Assembly (NCBI RefSeq): GCF_000017685.1
Contig: NC_010602.1
Span: 1,815,501 to 1,879,500, forward strand
Direction: 5' to 3'
From: Leptospira biflexa serovar Patoc strain 'Patoc 1 (Paris)'
GTDB lineage: Bacteria; Spirochaetota; Leptospiria; Leptospirales; Leptospiraceae
DNA: 64,000 nt
This document shows, one piece after another, positions 50,106 to 58,906 of the stretch; positions within the stretch are counted from its first letter, which is position 1; every line of letters starts with the position of its first letter. The position numbers and the translations under genes are program-made. Below the pieces are notes generated by a model. The model did no database searches, was not told where the DNA came from, and saw only the letters and a program-made list of their open reading frames with translations.

Positions 50106-50567
50106 TCACACGATTCCCCTTCGATTCCGTATGTGTTTATAAATTTCATCGAGGATAGGATACAAAATATCCTCGTTTTCTTTTGATATCCCCCAAGTCT
50201 GCAAAGATAGAAGTTTAGCAGAAATCGTAACAATTTTTTTTCTGATTTTTTTTCCTTCTTTGGAAAGAAGTATCGCCCACTCTCTCCCGTCACTGGGCGA
50301 AGGGTTTCGATCCACCAAACCTTCTTTGACCAAACGGTTCACAAGAACCGTACACGTTGGTTTTGTTTTTTCAATGGTTTTGGCAATTTGAGTCATATTG
50401 ATGGGTTTTGATGTTCGGATCAAAAATGTAAGAATTTCAAAGTGGGAAGTAGTGAGTCCTGGAAAGCCTAGTTTTTCCATTTCCGTTCGAACAATGTCTG
50501 CAATTTCAGAACTAATGCGATCAAAATATCGGACGGATCGAAAGCGTTTTGGGAGTTCTCTTGCCAT
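50106..50567 (-). CDS. MarR-family transcriptional regulator
   Basis: A 153-residue winged-helix protein. Helices MTQIAKTIEKTKPTCTVLVNRLVKEG form the DNA-reading region and PSPSDGREWAILLSKEGKKI the wing with the typical Asp-x-Arg. MarR proteins repress nearby operons and respond to phenolic or acyl-CoA-like ligands. It lies 16 bases after pepP on the same strand and converges with the hydratase gene, whose promoter contains a matching-size palindrome. Confidence 0.93.
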   Translation of the reverse strand: MARELPKRFRSVRYFDRISSEIADIVRTEMEKLGFPGLTTSHFEILTFLIRTSKPINMTQIAKTIEKTKPTCTVLVNRLVKEGLVDRNPSPSDGREWAILLSKEGKKIRKKIVTISAKLLSLQTWGISKENEDILYPILDEIYKHIRNRRGIV

Positions 50568-50583
50568 GGAACGATTGAATCTA

Positions 50584-51903
50584 CTACGATTTCAAAGCTT
50601 CAATTTCAGAAACTTCTTTTGGAATCGATTCTGTTAAATTGATTGGTTCTTTTCCATTGATGAGGATATCATCTTCAATACGAATTCCTATGCCCCGAAA
50701 TTCTTTTGGTATTGAATCATCACTTGGATCAAAATACAATCCAGGTTCAACTGTGACCACTTGCCCATCCTTTAAGGGTCTTGACTTTCCATCTATAAAA
50801 TACCTACCAACATCATGGACATCCATTCCTAAATAATGCCCAGTTCGATGCATATAAAACTTTTTGTAGGTTTCTTTTTCTAAAATTTCATCGAGATTCC
50901 CTTTTAAAAAACCCATCTCACGTAAACAATCTGCAAGGAAACGAACCGTTTTTTCATGTACTTCATTGAATGGAATTCCAGTTACGGATTGACGAATCGC
51001 ATTCTTTTGAGCATACAATACAACTTCATAAATTGTCTTTTGCGCGTCTGAAAACTTTTTCCCAACAGGAAAAACACGGGTTACGTCCGCCGTGTAATAA
51101 TTCCATTCCGCACCAGAATCCACTAATACCAAATCACCATCTAACAAACGATCATCGTTATTAACATAATGTAAGATACATGCGTTTTTACCGGATGCTA
51201 CAATATGACCATACCCACCACCAATCGATCCATATTTTAGGTATTCTTGTTCAAGTAAAGCTTCCAATTCATATTCATACAACCCGGGTTTACTTTCTCG
51301 CATGATACGCATATGTCCAAATTTTGTAATCTCGGCAGCATTTTTTAGAATTTGGATTTCTTCTTTGGATTTGATGAGTCGTTCTTCGTGTAAAAAATAA
51401 GGGTGTTCGATACGATGTGGTCCAAATTTCCCTTCCCTTGCTCTTTCCGAAAGATTTTTACATTCCTGTAATAGTTCACGATCCCTGTCGGGATTTTCTC
51501 CAAAAAAATAATATAAGGTATGATTCCCAATGAGAATTGCTGATTTTTGTTTGTCCCAATCGTTCAAATCATATGTAAAATCCAAATCTAACATGGATTT
51601 GATTTTATCTTTGCCTAAACGAATCCCTGTCCAAATTTCCCTTTCTTTGTCTTTGGGCAAACAGAACATCCCAACTGCATCAGAAGTTAAAACAAAAATT
51701 GAATCCTCTTCTCTAACCCCTGTTAGGTAATAAAAATCGGAATTTTGTCTGAATTTATATTCAACGTCTCGATTTCTAATTTTGTGAGTTGCTGCAAATA
51801 AGATTAATATTTCGCCCTTTTTTAGCTTTTTTTGGACTTTCCGAATTCGTTTTTGAAATAGTCCTGCATCGAATTCATTCGATTTCATAACCGGTAGTTT
51901 CAT
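50584..51903 (-). CDS. pepP: Xaa-Pro aminopeptidase (M24B)
   Basis: A 439-residue metallopeptidase removing N-terminal residues before proline. Metal ligands are visible in LVDSGAEWNYYTADVTR (two Asp), HRTGHYLGMDVHD (His), TVEPGLYFD (Glu) and GIRIEDDIL (Glu). The N-terminal creatinase-like domain covers about 1-175. Its ATG overlaps the stop of the glycosyltransferase gene (ATGA at 51900-51903). Confidence 0.95.
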   Translation of the reverse strand: MKLPVMKSNEFDAGLFQKRIRKVQKKLKKGEILILFAATHKIRNRDVEYKFRQNSDFYYLTGVREEDSIFVLTSDAVGMFCLPKDKEREIWTGIRLGKDKIKSMLDLDFTYDLNDWDKQKSAILIGNHTLYYFFGENPDRDRELLQECKNLSERAREGKFGPHRIEHPYFLHEERLIKSKEEIQILKNAAEITKFGHMRIMRESKPGLYEYELEALLEQEYLKYGSIGGGYGHIVASGKNACILHYVNNDDRLLDGDLVLVDSGAEWNYYTADVTRVFPVGKKFSDAQKTIYEVVLYAQKNAIRQSVTGIPFNEVHEKTVRFLADCLREMGFLKGNLDEILEKETYKKFYMHRTGHYLGMDVHDVGRYFIDGKSRPLKDGQVVTVEPGLYFDPSDDSIPKEFRGIGIRIEDDILINGKEPINLTESIPKEVSEIEALKS

Positions 51904-52961
51904 GTCTTAATCACTTCCTCGAGTGCTTCAAAAATACGTACTGGATTTTGATCCAACATACACCGAAAATGCCCTTCTGGGCAAACCCTACCTCCGTGAA
52001 TGCCACATGGTCTGCAGTTTAATCCATTCACTTCCATAATACGGTGTTTGTCAGACAAACTTCCATAACCAAACGCCGGTATTGTGGCGCCATAAATCAT
52101 CACTGTAGGTGTATTAAAGGCAGATGCAAAGTGAATGGGACTCGAATCATTCGAAAGAATGGCAGTCGCATTTTGGATCCAAACCATAAGTTCTTTTAAA
52201 CTCGTTTGGCCAACAAGTGATAACAACCTTTCCCTTTCTTTTAATTCAAGTGGCTCTGTTTTCATCAAACGGAAAATATGATTCTGAATCTCTATATCTG
52301 CCTTACTTCCGATGAGGATCACAGTTTCATTTCGTTTTCGCAAGATTTGAGTGATGACACTGACAAATTTTTCTTCAGGCAACCGTTTTGTTTCCCACAA
52401 GGATGACGGGGCAATGAGGATATAACCCGAGTCATTTTTTATGAGTTTTGATTTTTTGAGAGCAAAACTCGATTCTTCCTCGGTACCTGGATACAAGTAA
52501 GGTTGCCTTTCCCTTCCCGTTGGAAAATCATAAGGTTCAAATAAGAGAGAAAATAATTTTTCCACTTCATGAGGACCTTGTTTGGGTCTTTGGATTACCT
52601 TCGTGTGCAAAAAAGAAAATCCCGATTCCTTATAACCAATGCGAATGGGTGCCTTTGTAAAAAAGGAAATGAGGCTCGATCGATAGGAAAAATGAGGAGA
52701 GTAAACCTTATCAAATCTTTCTGATCTTAATTTTTTAACAAATTTTAGGAAAAAAAAGGGATTCTTTTTGATCCTTTTTTTATCCAAACACCAAACTTTA
52801 GTTATGTCAGGATTTTGGTCTAGGACCGACTCCGTACCCAAATTGACTAAGACATGGATTTCGCTTTCCTTGTGTTCCATTTTCACAGCATGGAAAAAGG
52901 AGGTCGATAGGATCAAATCTCCTAAAAAAGCGGTTTGGATGATCAGTATTTTTTCAGGCAT
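51900..52961 (-). CDS. glycosyltransferase family 9 (heptosyltransferase-like)
   Basis: A 353-residue GT-B enzyme of the ADP-heptose:LPS heptosyltransferase family. It begins MPEKILIIQTAFLGDLI, has SSLWETKRLPEEKF near the middle, and SNDSSPIHFASAFNTPTVMIYGAT with the conserved donor-site Asp and His. A Cys-rich CRPCGIHGGRVCPEGHFRC at the C-terminus is seen in several GT9 proteins. It probably builds lipopolysaccharide core or related glycans. The frame runs 28 codons further upstream inside the thiolase gene, but the ATG at 52961 overlaps its stop by one base and gives the family start. Confidence 0.92.
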   Translation of the reverse strand: MPEKILIIQTAFLGDLILSTSFFHAVKMEHKESEIHVLVNLGTESVLDQNPDITKVWCLDKKRIKKNPFFFLKFVKKLRSERFDKVYSPHFSYRSSLISFFTKAPIRIGYKESGFSFLHTKVIQRPKQGPHEVEKLFSLLFEPYDFPTGRERQPYLYPGTEEESSFALKKSKLIKNDSGYILIAPSSLWETKRLPEEKFVSVITQILRKRNETVILIGSKADIEIQNHIFRLMKTEPLELKERERLLSLVGQTSLKELMVWIQNATAILSNDSSPIHFASAFNTPTVMIYGATIPAFGYGSLSDKHRIMEVNGLNCRPCGIHGGRVCPEGHFRCMLDQNPVRIFEALEEVIKT

Positions 52962-54061
52962 CAGACTCTTTCTAATATCGACACAAAGTTGTTTGTAGCT
53001 AGTCCACCTATACTTTGTGCTACTGCCAACCGCTTTTCGGGCCATTCAGAAAAGAAGCGGCAAAGTTCTACAATCTGTGCAAGACCGGAAGCACCGACTG
53101 GATGACCCCTCGATTTAAGCCCACCAGAGGCGTTGATAGGAAGTTTCCCCTTGGGATGGGTGAGACCAGCTTTAACTTGGAACAGGGCCTCCCCTCGTTT
53201 GAAAAAACCAGCATCCTCAGCCCCTACGAGCTCAAAAGGAGTGAAGGCATCGTGTAATTCCGCAAAATGAATGTCGTTTGGGTCCACCCCTGCTCCTTCA
53301 TATGCTTTGGAAAAGGCAATGCGATTGGCTAAAAAACTGGGCTCAGCCGAGGAAAGAAAGGGAGCCGTGCCAGATCCCATCCCACGCACCAGAATGGAAC
53401 TTGGATCCTTTGAAAGAATGAGAGCCGCAGAACCATCCGAAAGTGGAGATATATCATAGAGACCCAAGGGACTCGCGATTTTTGGTTGGTTTTCGTATTC
53501 CTCAATGGTTAGATTTTTTTTGATATGGGCTTTTGGATTTTGTAGGCCATTGTCGTGGAGTTTTTTCGCAATCGCAAATAAGTCCTCTTTCGAATATCCA
53601 TACTCATGAAGGTAACGATTGGTAATCATGGCTCCACCTTGTGCCATTGACATTCCCAATTTTTTTTGAGAGTCAGAGAGGACTGAGCCTAACAACAAAT
53701 TACTTTCCTCACGATTCAATTGTGACATGAGTTCTGTTGCAATCACGAGACCATGATCATAACGACCACTGAGAATTAAATTCACTCCCAATTGAAAGGC
53801 TGAAGCCCCAGAAGACGAAGCCGTTTCCATCCGAATGGAATAAACATCTTTGAGACCGAGCCTTGCTGCTATTTTTGCAGAGAGATGGTATTCCTTGTTA
53901 TAAGAATCAGGTGAAAAACTTGCATAAATAATGAACTGAATTTTGTGAGATTGAAACTCATGTACAGATTGTTTTGCGGTGGCATAAGACAAATCTAATT
54001 GAGAACCTTTATGTTTACCGAATACACTGAGTGATGGATTGTGAATGTAAACTTTCTTCAT
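52961..54061 (-). CDS. thiolase-like protein of SCP2 type, nucleophile Cys replaced
   Basis: A 366-residue protein of the SCPx/SCP2-type thiolase group. Diagnostic motifs are LHDAFTPFELVGAED (HDAF variant), NASGGLKSRGHPVGASGLAQ (GHP motif) and AQSIGGLATNNF. The position of the nucleophilic Cys reads METASSSGASAF, with Ser in place of Cys. It may therefore not be a normal thiolase; alignment is by eye. It starts 78 bases from the divergent bfr and overlaps the downstream glycosyltransferase gene by one base. Confidence 0.88.
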   Translation of the reverse strand: MKKVYIHNPSLSVFGKHKGSQLDLSYATAKQSVHEFQSHKIQFIIYASFSPDSYNKEYHLSAKIAARLGLKDVYSIRMETASSSGASAFQLGVNLILSGRYDHGLVIATELMSQLNREESNLLLGSVLSDSQKKLGMSMAQGGAMITNRYLHEYGYSKEDLFAIAKKLHDNGLQNPKAHIKKNLTIEEYENQPKIASPLGLYDISPLSDGSAALILSKDPSSILVRGMGSGTAPFLSSAEPSFLANRIAFSKAYEGAGVDPNDIHFAELHDAFTPFELVGAEDAGFFKRGEALFQVKAGLTHPKGKLPINASGGLKSRGHPVGASGLAQIVELCRFFSEWPEKRLAVAQSIGGLATNNFVSILERV

Positions 54062-54139
54062 TCGAATATAGTTTCCGCTTGCCTATTCCATGAAAACCAA
54101 TTATCTTTCCAATTGAACCGATAAAAAGAGGTCACCCAT

Positions 54140-54616
54140 ATGAAGGGAAATAAAGAAGTAATCGACATATTAGCAGAAGTTCTCTCAGCAGAACTCACAG
54201 CCATCAATCAGTATTTTATTCATGCAAAACTTTGTAAAAATTGGGGGTATTTGGAACTCGCAGAATACCTTCGAAAAGAATCCATCGAAGAAATGAAACA
54301 TGCGGATGAGATCATGGAACGCATATTGTATTTTGACGGAATCCCTGACTTACAAAAATACATGAAAATCAATGTAGGCCAATCTGTTCCAGAAATGTTA
54401 AAACATGACTTACAATTGGAATACAGTGCTGTCGAACGTCTGAACCGAGGCATTGACATCTGCGTTTCTGCAAAAGACAACGGAACCCGTGAACTTTTAG
54501 AAAAAATCCTTGTTTCGGAAGAAGAACACATCGATTGGATTGAAACACAAAACTCAATCATCGAAGCCATTGGATTGCCAAACTACTTGGCTCAAAAATT
54601 AGGAGATTCGGAATAA
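54140..54616 (+). CDS. bfr: bacterioferritin
   Basis: A 158-residue ferritin-like protein that oxidises and stores iron. Ferroxidase ligands appear in SAELTAINQYFIHAK (Glu18), EEMKHADEIMER (Glu51, His54) and SEEEHIDWIE (Glu127, His130). Met52 in MKHA is the haem ligand of bacterioferritins, so haem binding is expected. RBS AGAGG lies eight bases before the ATG. A weak promoter (TTGCCT at 54079, TTATCT at 54101) is possible. Its last codons carry the ribosome-binding site of the next gene. Confidence 0.97.
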   Translation: MKGNKEVIDILAEVLSAELTAINQYFIHAKLCKNWGYLELAEYLRKESIEEMKHADEIMERILYFDGIPDLQKYMKINVGQSVPEMLKHDLQLEYSAVERLNRGIDICVSAKDNGTRELLEKILVSEEEHIDWIETQNSIIEAIGLPNYLAQKLGDSE

Positions 54617-55746
54617 AACCTACTCACCCCACCTACCATGCCATCTGCGGAGAGGGTCTTTCTCCGCTTTTGGAACAAGAAATCCTTTCCTTCCATCTCA
54701 AGATAAATAATTCGAATCGAGGTGGTGTTTTCTTTTCTGGAAAAAAAGAAGATGTCATCCAATTTGCCATTCATACTAAATTTGCCTCTCGTGTGAACCT
54801 GCAGTTGTTACACGAGAATGCCCAAAACTATGATGAATTTTATTCCAAAGCAATCGAACTACCATGGGAAAAATACATTGGTCCAGGTGTCAGTTTTAGC
54901 ATCGATGCAGAAACAAAAGACAAACTGAAAAACTCTGAATTTTCGATGCATCGAATGAAGGATGCCATCCTCGACAGATTACGAAGTCAAAAAGTAGCAT
55001 TACCGGAAATTCAAAAACGAATGGCGGATGTAACCATTGTTGTTAGGTCACATACGGACAGGTTCAGCATCGAACTTTCGTTATCGGGTGATCCGGTAGG
55101 TAGACGTGGGTATCGTTTGCATGCTGGGAATGCTCCCGTTCGGGAACCAATCGCTCAAGCGATGTTAGAATTATCCGAATGGAAAGAAGGAGATACTTTG
55201 CTTGATCCCATGTGTGGGTCAGGCACAATTCTCATTGAAGCTGCTCTCAGGGAACGGCTGTATGGCGAAATCAATCGATTCTTGTTTGCAGAATCACCTA
55301 TCTTTCAAATTTTATTCCCTACTTATGTTTTTTCAGAAAGGAAAAAAGAAAACCCCACCACACCACATTTATTCGGATTTGACATTGATCCAGAAGCCAT
55401 TCGCATCGCAAAAGAAAATGCGTATGAAGCCGGTGTGGAAGACTTTATCAAATTTGAAGTGGGAGATTGTTTGGCATTAAAAAATGCATTTGGCTCAAAA
55501 GGCCATTTGGTGACCAATCCTCCCTATGGGGATCGGATTGGAAAACCGATGGAAGACTTACGAGAGATGTACTTTCAGTTTGGTCGGGTTTTAAAAAATG
55601 AATTTGGTGGTTGGAAGTTTACCGTCTTATGTGCTGATTTTTCATTATTCGGAAAATTTGGCTTAAAAGAAAACAAACATATCAGCCTCAAACATGCAAA
55701 TCTAAAGGCAAAAATAGTCGATTATGAATTACGAGGGGGGAAATGA
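54613..55746 (+). CDS. THUMP-domain rRNA (RlmL-type) methyltransferase, apparent AUA start
   Basis: A 377-residue protein if started at 54613. A conserved opening (YHAICGEGLSPLLEQEI) matches the start of RlmL-like proteins (FASTARGLEELLKTEL in Escherichia coli RlmL), then THUMP and the Rossmann methyltransferase with DPMCGSGTILIEAA and NPPYGDRIG. These N2-methylate guanines of 23S rRNA. No ATG, GTG or TTG occurs in frame between the upstream stop (54541) and a TTG at 54670 that would cut off the conserved opening. ATA at 54613 overlaps the bfr stop as ATAA and has AGGAG seven bases upstream, giving MKPTHPTYHAICGEG. The gene below overlaps by ATGA. Confidence 0.85.
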   Translation: MKPTHPTYHAICGEGLSPLLEQEILSFHLKINNSNRGGVFFSGKKEDVIQFAIHTKFASRVNLQLLHENAQNYDEFYSKAIELPWEKYIGPGVSFSIDAETKDKLKNSEFSMHRMKDAILDRLRSQKVALPEIQKRMADVTIVVRSHTDRFSIELSLSGDPVGRRGYRLHAGNAPVREPIAQAMLELSEWKEGDTLLDPMCGSGTILIEAALRERLYGEINRFLFAESPIFQILFPTYVFSERKKENPTTPHLFGFDIDPEAIRIAKENAYEAGVEDFIKFEVGDCLALKNAFGSKGHLVTNPPYGDRIGKPMEDLREMYFQFGRVLKNEFGGWKFTVLCADFSLFGKFGLKENKHISLKHANLKAKIVDYELRGGK

Positions 55747-56900
55747 AATCAAAGGACATTCTAAGTCGAGTTTTTGAAATCACAAGAGACCCAAGGGATG
55801 GACTTTTATTCTTAAAAGAATTCCAATCCCTTTCACCGGAATCATTTGCCATTCTTTATGCAGATTCAGAAACCATCTTTGAAAGTTCTGAGGCTTTATT
55901 TTCCGATTTAAAGCTCCTTTACCAATTGGATTTATTTCCCTTCGTAGTTTTGGAAGAGGATAGTTTCCAATACCTGAAGGTATTTTTCCCATTAGAACAA
56001 ATGGCAACGAACGCGACCGATGATAAGTCCCTTGGTTTTTCTTATGAGATCATCGCACGAGAAAAACCATTGAAGGAAGCGGTTCGAGATTCTATTCAAA
56101 AGAAAAAAATTCCCATACTTTTATGGAATGATGAAACTGAAAAACTGGAAGCAGTTCTCGATCGGTGCCGTTCTATTTTAAATTCGGCAAAAATCATCTA
56201 TGTATCCATTGATGGGCCGTTGAAAGATCCAAACTCTGGAAAAGTAAAATCAATCTTACAATTGGAAAACACATTCCAACTCCCAGCTGGATTCTCCATT
56301 ACGGAAACACAAAAAGAATTTGTGCATTTGTCGGAAGGACTACTTTCCAAAATCGAAGATCCAAAATTTAGTATTGTACTCACTTCCCCGTTTACATTGT
56401 TAACAGAACTATTTACGGTCAAAGGAAGTGGAACACTTGTTAAAAGAAAAAACAAGATCCATAAATATGAATCAATGGATGGGGTCAATATGGAGCGTCT
56501 CTTCCAATTGATTGGAGAATCCTTTGGTAAAAAATTGAAACCTAATTTTTTCCAAACGCAATTTGATGTTTTATTTTTGGAAGAATCGTATCGAGCCTGC
56601 GCCTGGATGCAAAAAACTGAATTTGGTTACCTCCTCTCCAAATTTGCTGTGAATGGAGTGGCAAGGGGCGCGGGAGTGGGTCGCGATATTTGGGATCAAA
56701 TCTTAGAAAACTGTAATCCTCTTTTTTGGAGGAGTAAACCTGATAACACCATCAACAAATGGTATATGTCCATCGCCCAAGGGATTGAAAAAGATGAAAA
56801 CTGGTATTATTATTGGCTTGGTGTGGACCGCACGCTGATCCCAAAAATCATCGAACTTTTACAATCCCAACCAGAAGATTTTGAATCCAAACTCCCGTGA
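55743..56900 (+). CDS. N-acetylglutamate synthase-like protein (AAK-like plus DUF619 acetyltransferase)
   Basis: A 385-residue protein. The C-terminal half (about 245-385) matches the DUF619 acetyltransferase domain of vertebrate-type N-acetylglutamate synthases (GYLLSKFAVNGVARGAGVG, LFWRSKPDNTINKWYMSIAQG, WYYYWLGVD). The N-terminal half corresponds to the amino-acid-kinase-like domain, as shown by TSPFTLLTELFTVKGSGTLV near 215-235, but lacks an obvious N-terminal Gly-rich ATP loop. It probably makes N-acetylglutamate, the first arginine precursor, with a regulatory kinase-like half. It overlaps both neighbours (ATGA upstream, GTGA downstream). No other arginine gene is nearby. Confidence 0.78.
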   Translation: MKSKDILSRVFEITRDPRDGLLFLKEFQSLSPESFAILYADSETIFESSEALFSDLKLLYQLDLFPFVVLEEDSFQYLKVFFPLEQMATNATDDKSLGFSYEIIAREKPLKEAVRDSIQKKKIPILLWNDETEKLEAVLDRCRSILNSAKIIYVSIDGPLKDPNSGKVKSILQLENTFQLPAGFSITETQKEFVHLSEGLLSKIEDPKFSIVLTSPFTLLTELFTVKGSGTLVKRKNKIHKYESMDGVNMERLFQLIGESFGKKLKPNFFQTQFDVLFLEESYRACAWMQKTEFGYLLSKFAVNGVARGAGVGRDIWDQILENCNPLFWRSKPDNTINKWYMSIAQGIEKDENWYYYWLGVDRTLIPKIIELLQSQPEDFESKLP

Positions 56901-57253
56901 AAGATCAGAGTCCAATCATTTTAATTTATGACGGAAATTGTTCCTTTTGTACGAATCTTGCAAAAGCGATTGAATCAAAATCGATAAATCCAATTCAAAT
57001 CCTCTCTTATCATACAATCCCTGAGGAAAATTTAAAAAAGATCCATATCCAACTGACAACAGAAAGGTGTCGTGGTGAGGTACAAATCATTCAAAATGGA
57101 AATCGTTATCCCGGATTTTTTGGACTCAGAGTTCTCCTTTGGAATGTAAAACGATACCGGTATATTGTTTGGATCCTATATTTACCTCTCGTTCCCTTTT
57201 TAGGAATGATGGTACTTTCGATTCTCAAACGGACAAGGTATTGGATTGGTTAA
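56897..57253 (+). CDS. DCC-family thiol-disulfide oxidoreductase-like protein (DUF393)
   Basis: A 118-residue thioredoxin-like protein of the DCC family, beginning with the signature YDGNCSFCTN (CxxC). The C-terminal hydrophobic stretch (YIVWILYLPLVPFLGMMV) suggests membrane association. Role not established for the family. It starts with GTG overlapping the stop of the preceding gene and ends the bfr-methyltransferase-synthase unit. Its 3' end overlaps the convergent diiron-protein gene by 29 bases. Confidence 0.9.
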   Translation: MKDQSPIILIYDGNCSFCTNLAKAIESKSINPIQILSYHTIPEENLKKIHIQLTTERCRGEVQIIQNGNRYPGFFGLRVLLWNVKRYRYIVWILYLPLVPFLGMMVLSILKRTRYWIG

Positions 57254-57920
57254 ATTCTTTTTTGTCCAAATTGGATAATCCAGAATAAAAATCTTTCCTT
57301 GCCTCCAATGCCAATCGATTCCCTTCCGCCACCTGGTGTTTGGATTCTTCCGTATGACAAACGTTTGCGATCAGATCAAACATACGTTTGCTATGCCCTT
57401 CGTCTGCATCTAAATTGACTTGGAAAAACTTACCTTCCGGTAAACCCATCTCCCATTTTAATTTTTGATACGCATCTGCAATTTGTGAATATTCCAGTTT
57501 TAACAAATATTCATTGGCAGGGCCCAAAGCACCTAAACCGTAAAAGAATCCTAAGTCGATCACTGCTTGCATCTTCTCCAAATAGGTCTTAGTTTCTGGT
57601 AACATTTTGTGAGCGAAAAAATCAAAGTGTAAAGATTTCAAAAATTCAGTAAGAATGGAAACGTGAGTCTCCTCTATTTTACCTTCGCCTAACTCTTCCC
57701 AAATGTTCTCAACAAGGATAATTTTTGCGTTTTGGTCCCTTGTTTTTGCCGCCACAAGTAGAAACCAATCGACAAAACCAATAGAGACAAAATATTCCTG
57801 GCTTAACCAAAGTAACAAATCGTCAAAACTAAACTTTAGTTTTCTTTCTTTTAACCATTTTGATTGCAAAACGGGATGGGTTTCTACGTCATTTTTTAAA
57901 GTTTGAATGAAGTTGTTCAT
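57225..57920 (-). CDS. haem-oxygenase-like diiron protein (CADD/PqqC-like)
   Basis: A 231-residue all-helical protein of the TenA/PqqC/CADD superfamily. Iron-ligand candidates are Glu in ENIWEELGEG, His in EETHVSIL, Glu in GPANEYLLKL, and Asp and His in NLDADEGHSKRM. By the CADD pattern H-x3-D-x2-H the first position is Asn here, so one ligand may be lost. Such oxidases modify or cleave amino acids and fatty acids in natural-product and p-aminobenzoate pathways. Its ATG overlaps the ATP-grasp stop (ATGA at 57917-57920), making it the third gene of the kamA operon. Confidence 0.85.
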   Translation of the reverse strand: MNNFIQTLKNDVETHPVLQSKWLKERKLKFSFDDLLLWLSQEYFVSIGFVDWFLLVAAKTRDQNAKIILVENIWEELGEGKIEETHVSILTEFLKSLHFDFFAHKMLPETKTYLEKMQAVIDLGFFYGLGALGPANEYLLKLEYSQIADAYQKLKWEMGLPEGKFFQVNLDADEGHSKRMFDLIANVCHTEESKHQVAEGNRLALEARKDFYSGLSNLDKKEFNQSNTLSV

Positions 57921-58906
57921 AATTGGTCCTTTCCATATTGGAACCGTTTCTGTGTAAAAAATTCTTCAAATCCTAGTTCCAATGAATATTGAAGAAGTTC
58001 AGAATAAGACCTTCCTGATCTTTCCCATAACAAAGGCAAGGTGGAGTAAATATGAGAGAAACCAGGAGTCGCATTGGCTTCTAAAAAAAAGGGTTTCTCA
58101 TTTTCTAATTTAAAATCGATTCGCAGATACCCGGAAGAGCCTAATCGTTCTGCAATTTGTAAGGAGATCGATTCTATCTGACTACATAAATGATTTGGTA
58201 AGTCAAAATCTAGGGATTCTAAAAATTCAGATTTTGATTTGATCCCTTCATGATAAACTCCGCTAGGAGTTTTGACATAGGCAATCGGTAATACTTGGTA
58301 GTTTCCTTGGTTCCCCATAATACCAACAGTCACTTCTTCTCCCGAAAGGTAAGGCTCAACAAGTAAAGGTGAAAATGTCTCTAATAGTTTTGGAACTTGT
58401 GTATCCCAATCGTCTTTCGAATGGATCACATTCGCATCCGTAATCCCTAAACTGGAACCTTCTCCATTGGGTTTGACAAAAAGAGGATACGAAATCCTTG
58501 GTAATTCCGATTCCGAATCAATCAATTGTGAGACTAGTGTTGGAATTCCAAACGAAGCTAAATACAATTTGGTTTTGTATTTGTCTAATGTCAATGTTTG
58601 GACGGCCGCATGACTTCCTGTATGTGGAATCCCTAAATATTCGCATAACGCAGGAATATACGCTTCTCTTGATGGTGATAAATACCCTTCAATGAAATTC
58701 CATACGATCCAATTCTTTCGATTGGATTTAGGAATCCCAGCGAGTGCGGAGGTGATTTCTGTTGGATGGTTTAAAACCACAACATCATAACCTAATGATT
58801 GAATCGTTTTTTCCATGTGAAGGATGGTTTCTTCCGATTCCCATTCTTGGGAAAGTTTTGGATGTTGTTTGTCGTAGATATCACAAGCGATGAGAACAGT
58901 TTTCAT
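57917..58906 (-). CDS. D-Ala-D-Ala ligase-like ATP-grasp enzyme
   Basis: A 329-residue ATP-grasp ligase. Motifs are [12 protein letters not shown] (ATP loop), [38 protein letters not shown] (metal and phosphate site) and the N-terminal [11 protein letters not shown]. Similarity is to the Ddl/VanA group, which joins two amino acids, but the N-terminal region differs from cell-wall Ddl. The gene lies away from the mur cluster and between a KamA aminomutase and a diiron oxidase, with four-base overlaps on both sides. A role in ligating a beta-amino acid is inferred. The frame extends to 58927, but ATG 58906 overlaps the kamA stop. Confidence 0.85.
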   Translation of the reverse strand: MKTVLIACDIYDKQHPKLSQEWESEETILHMEKTIQSLGYDVVVLNHPTEITSALAGIPKSNRKNWIVWNFIEGYLSPSREAYIPALCEYLGIPHTGSHAAVQTLTLDKYKTKLYLASFGIPTLVSQLIDSESELPRISYPLFVKPNGEGSSLGITDANVIHSKDDWDTQVPKLLETFSPLLVEPYLSGEEVTVGIMGNQGNYQVLPIAYVKTPSGVYHEGIKSKSEFLESLDFDLPNHLCSQIESISLQIAERLGSSGYLRIDFKLENEKPFFLEANATPGFSHIYSTLPLLWERSGRSYSELLQYSLELGFEEFFTQKRFQYGKDQL

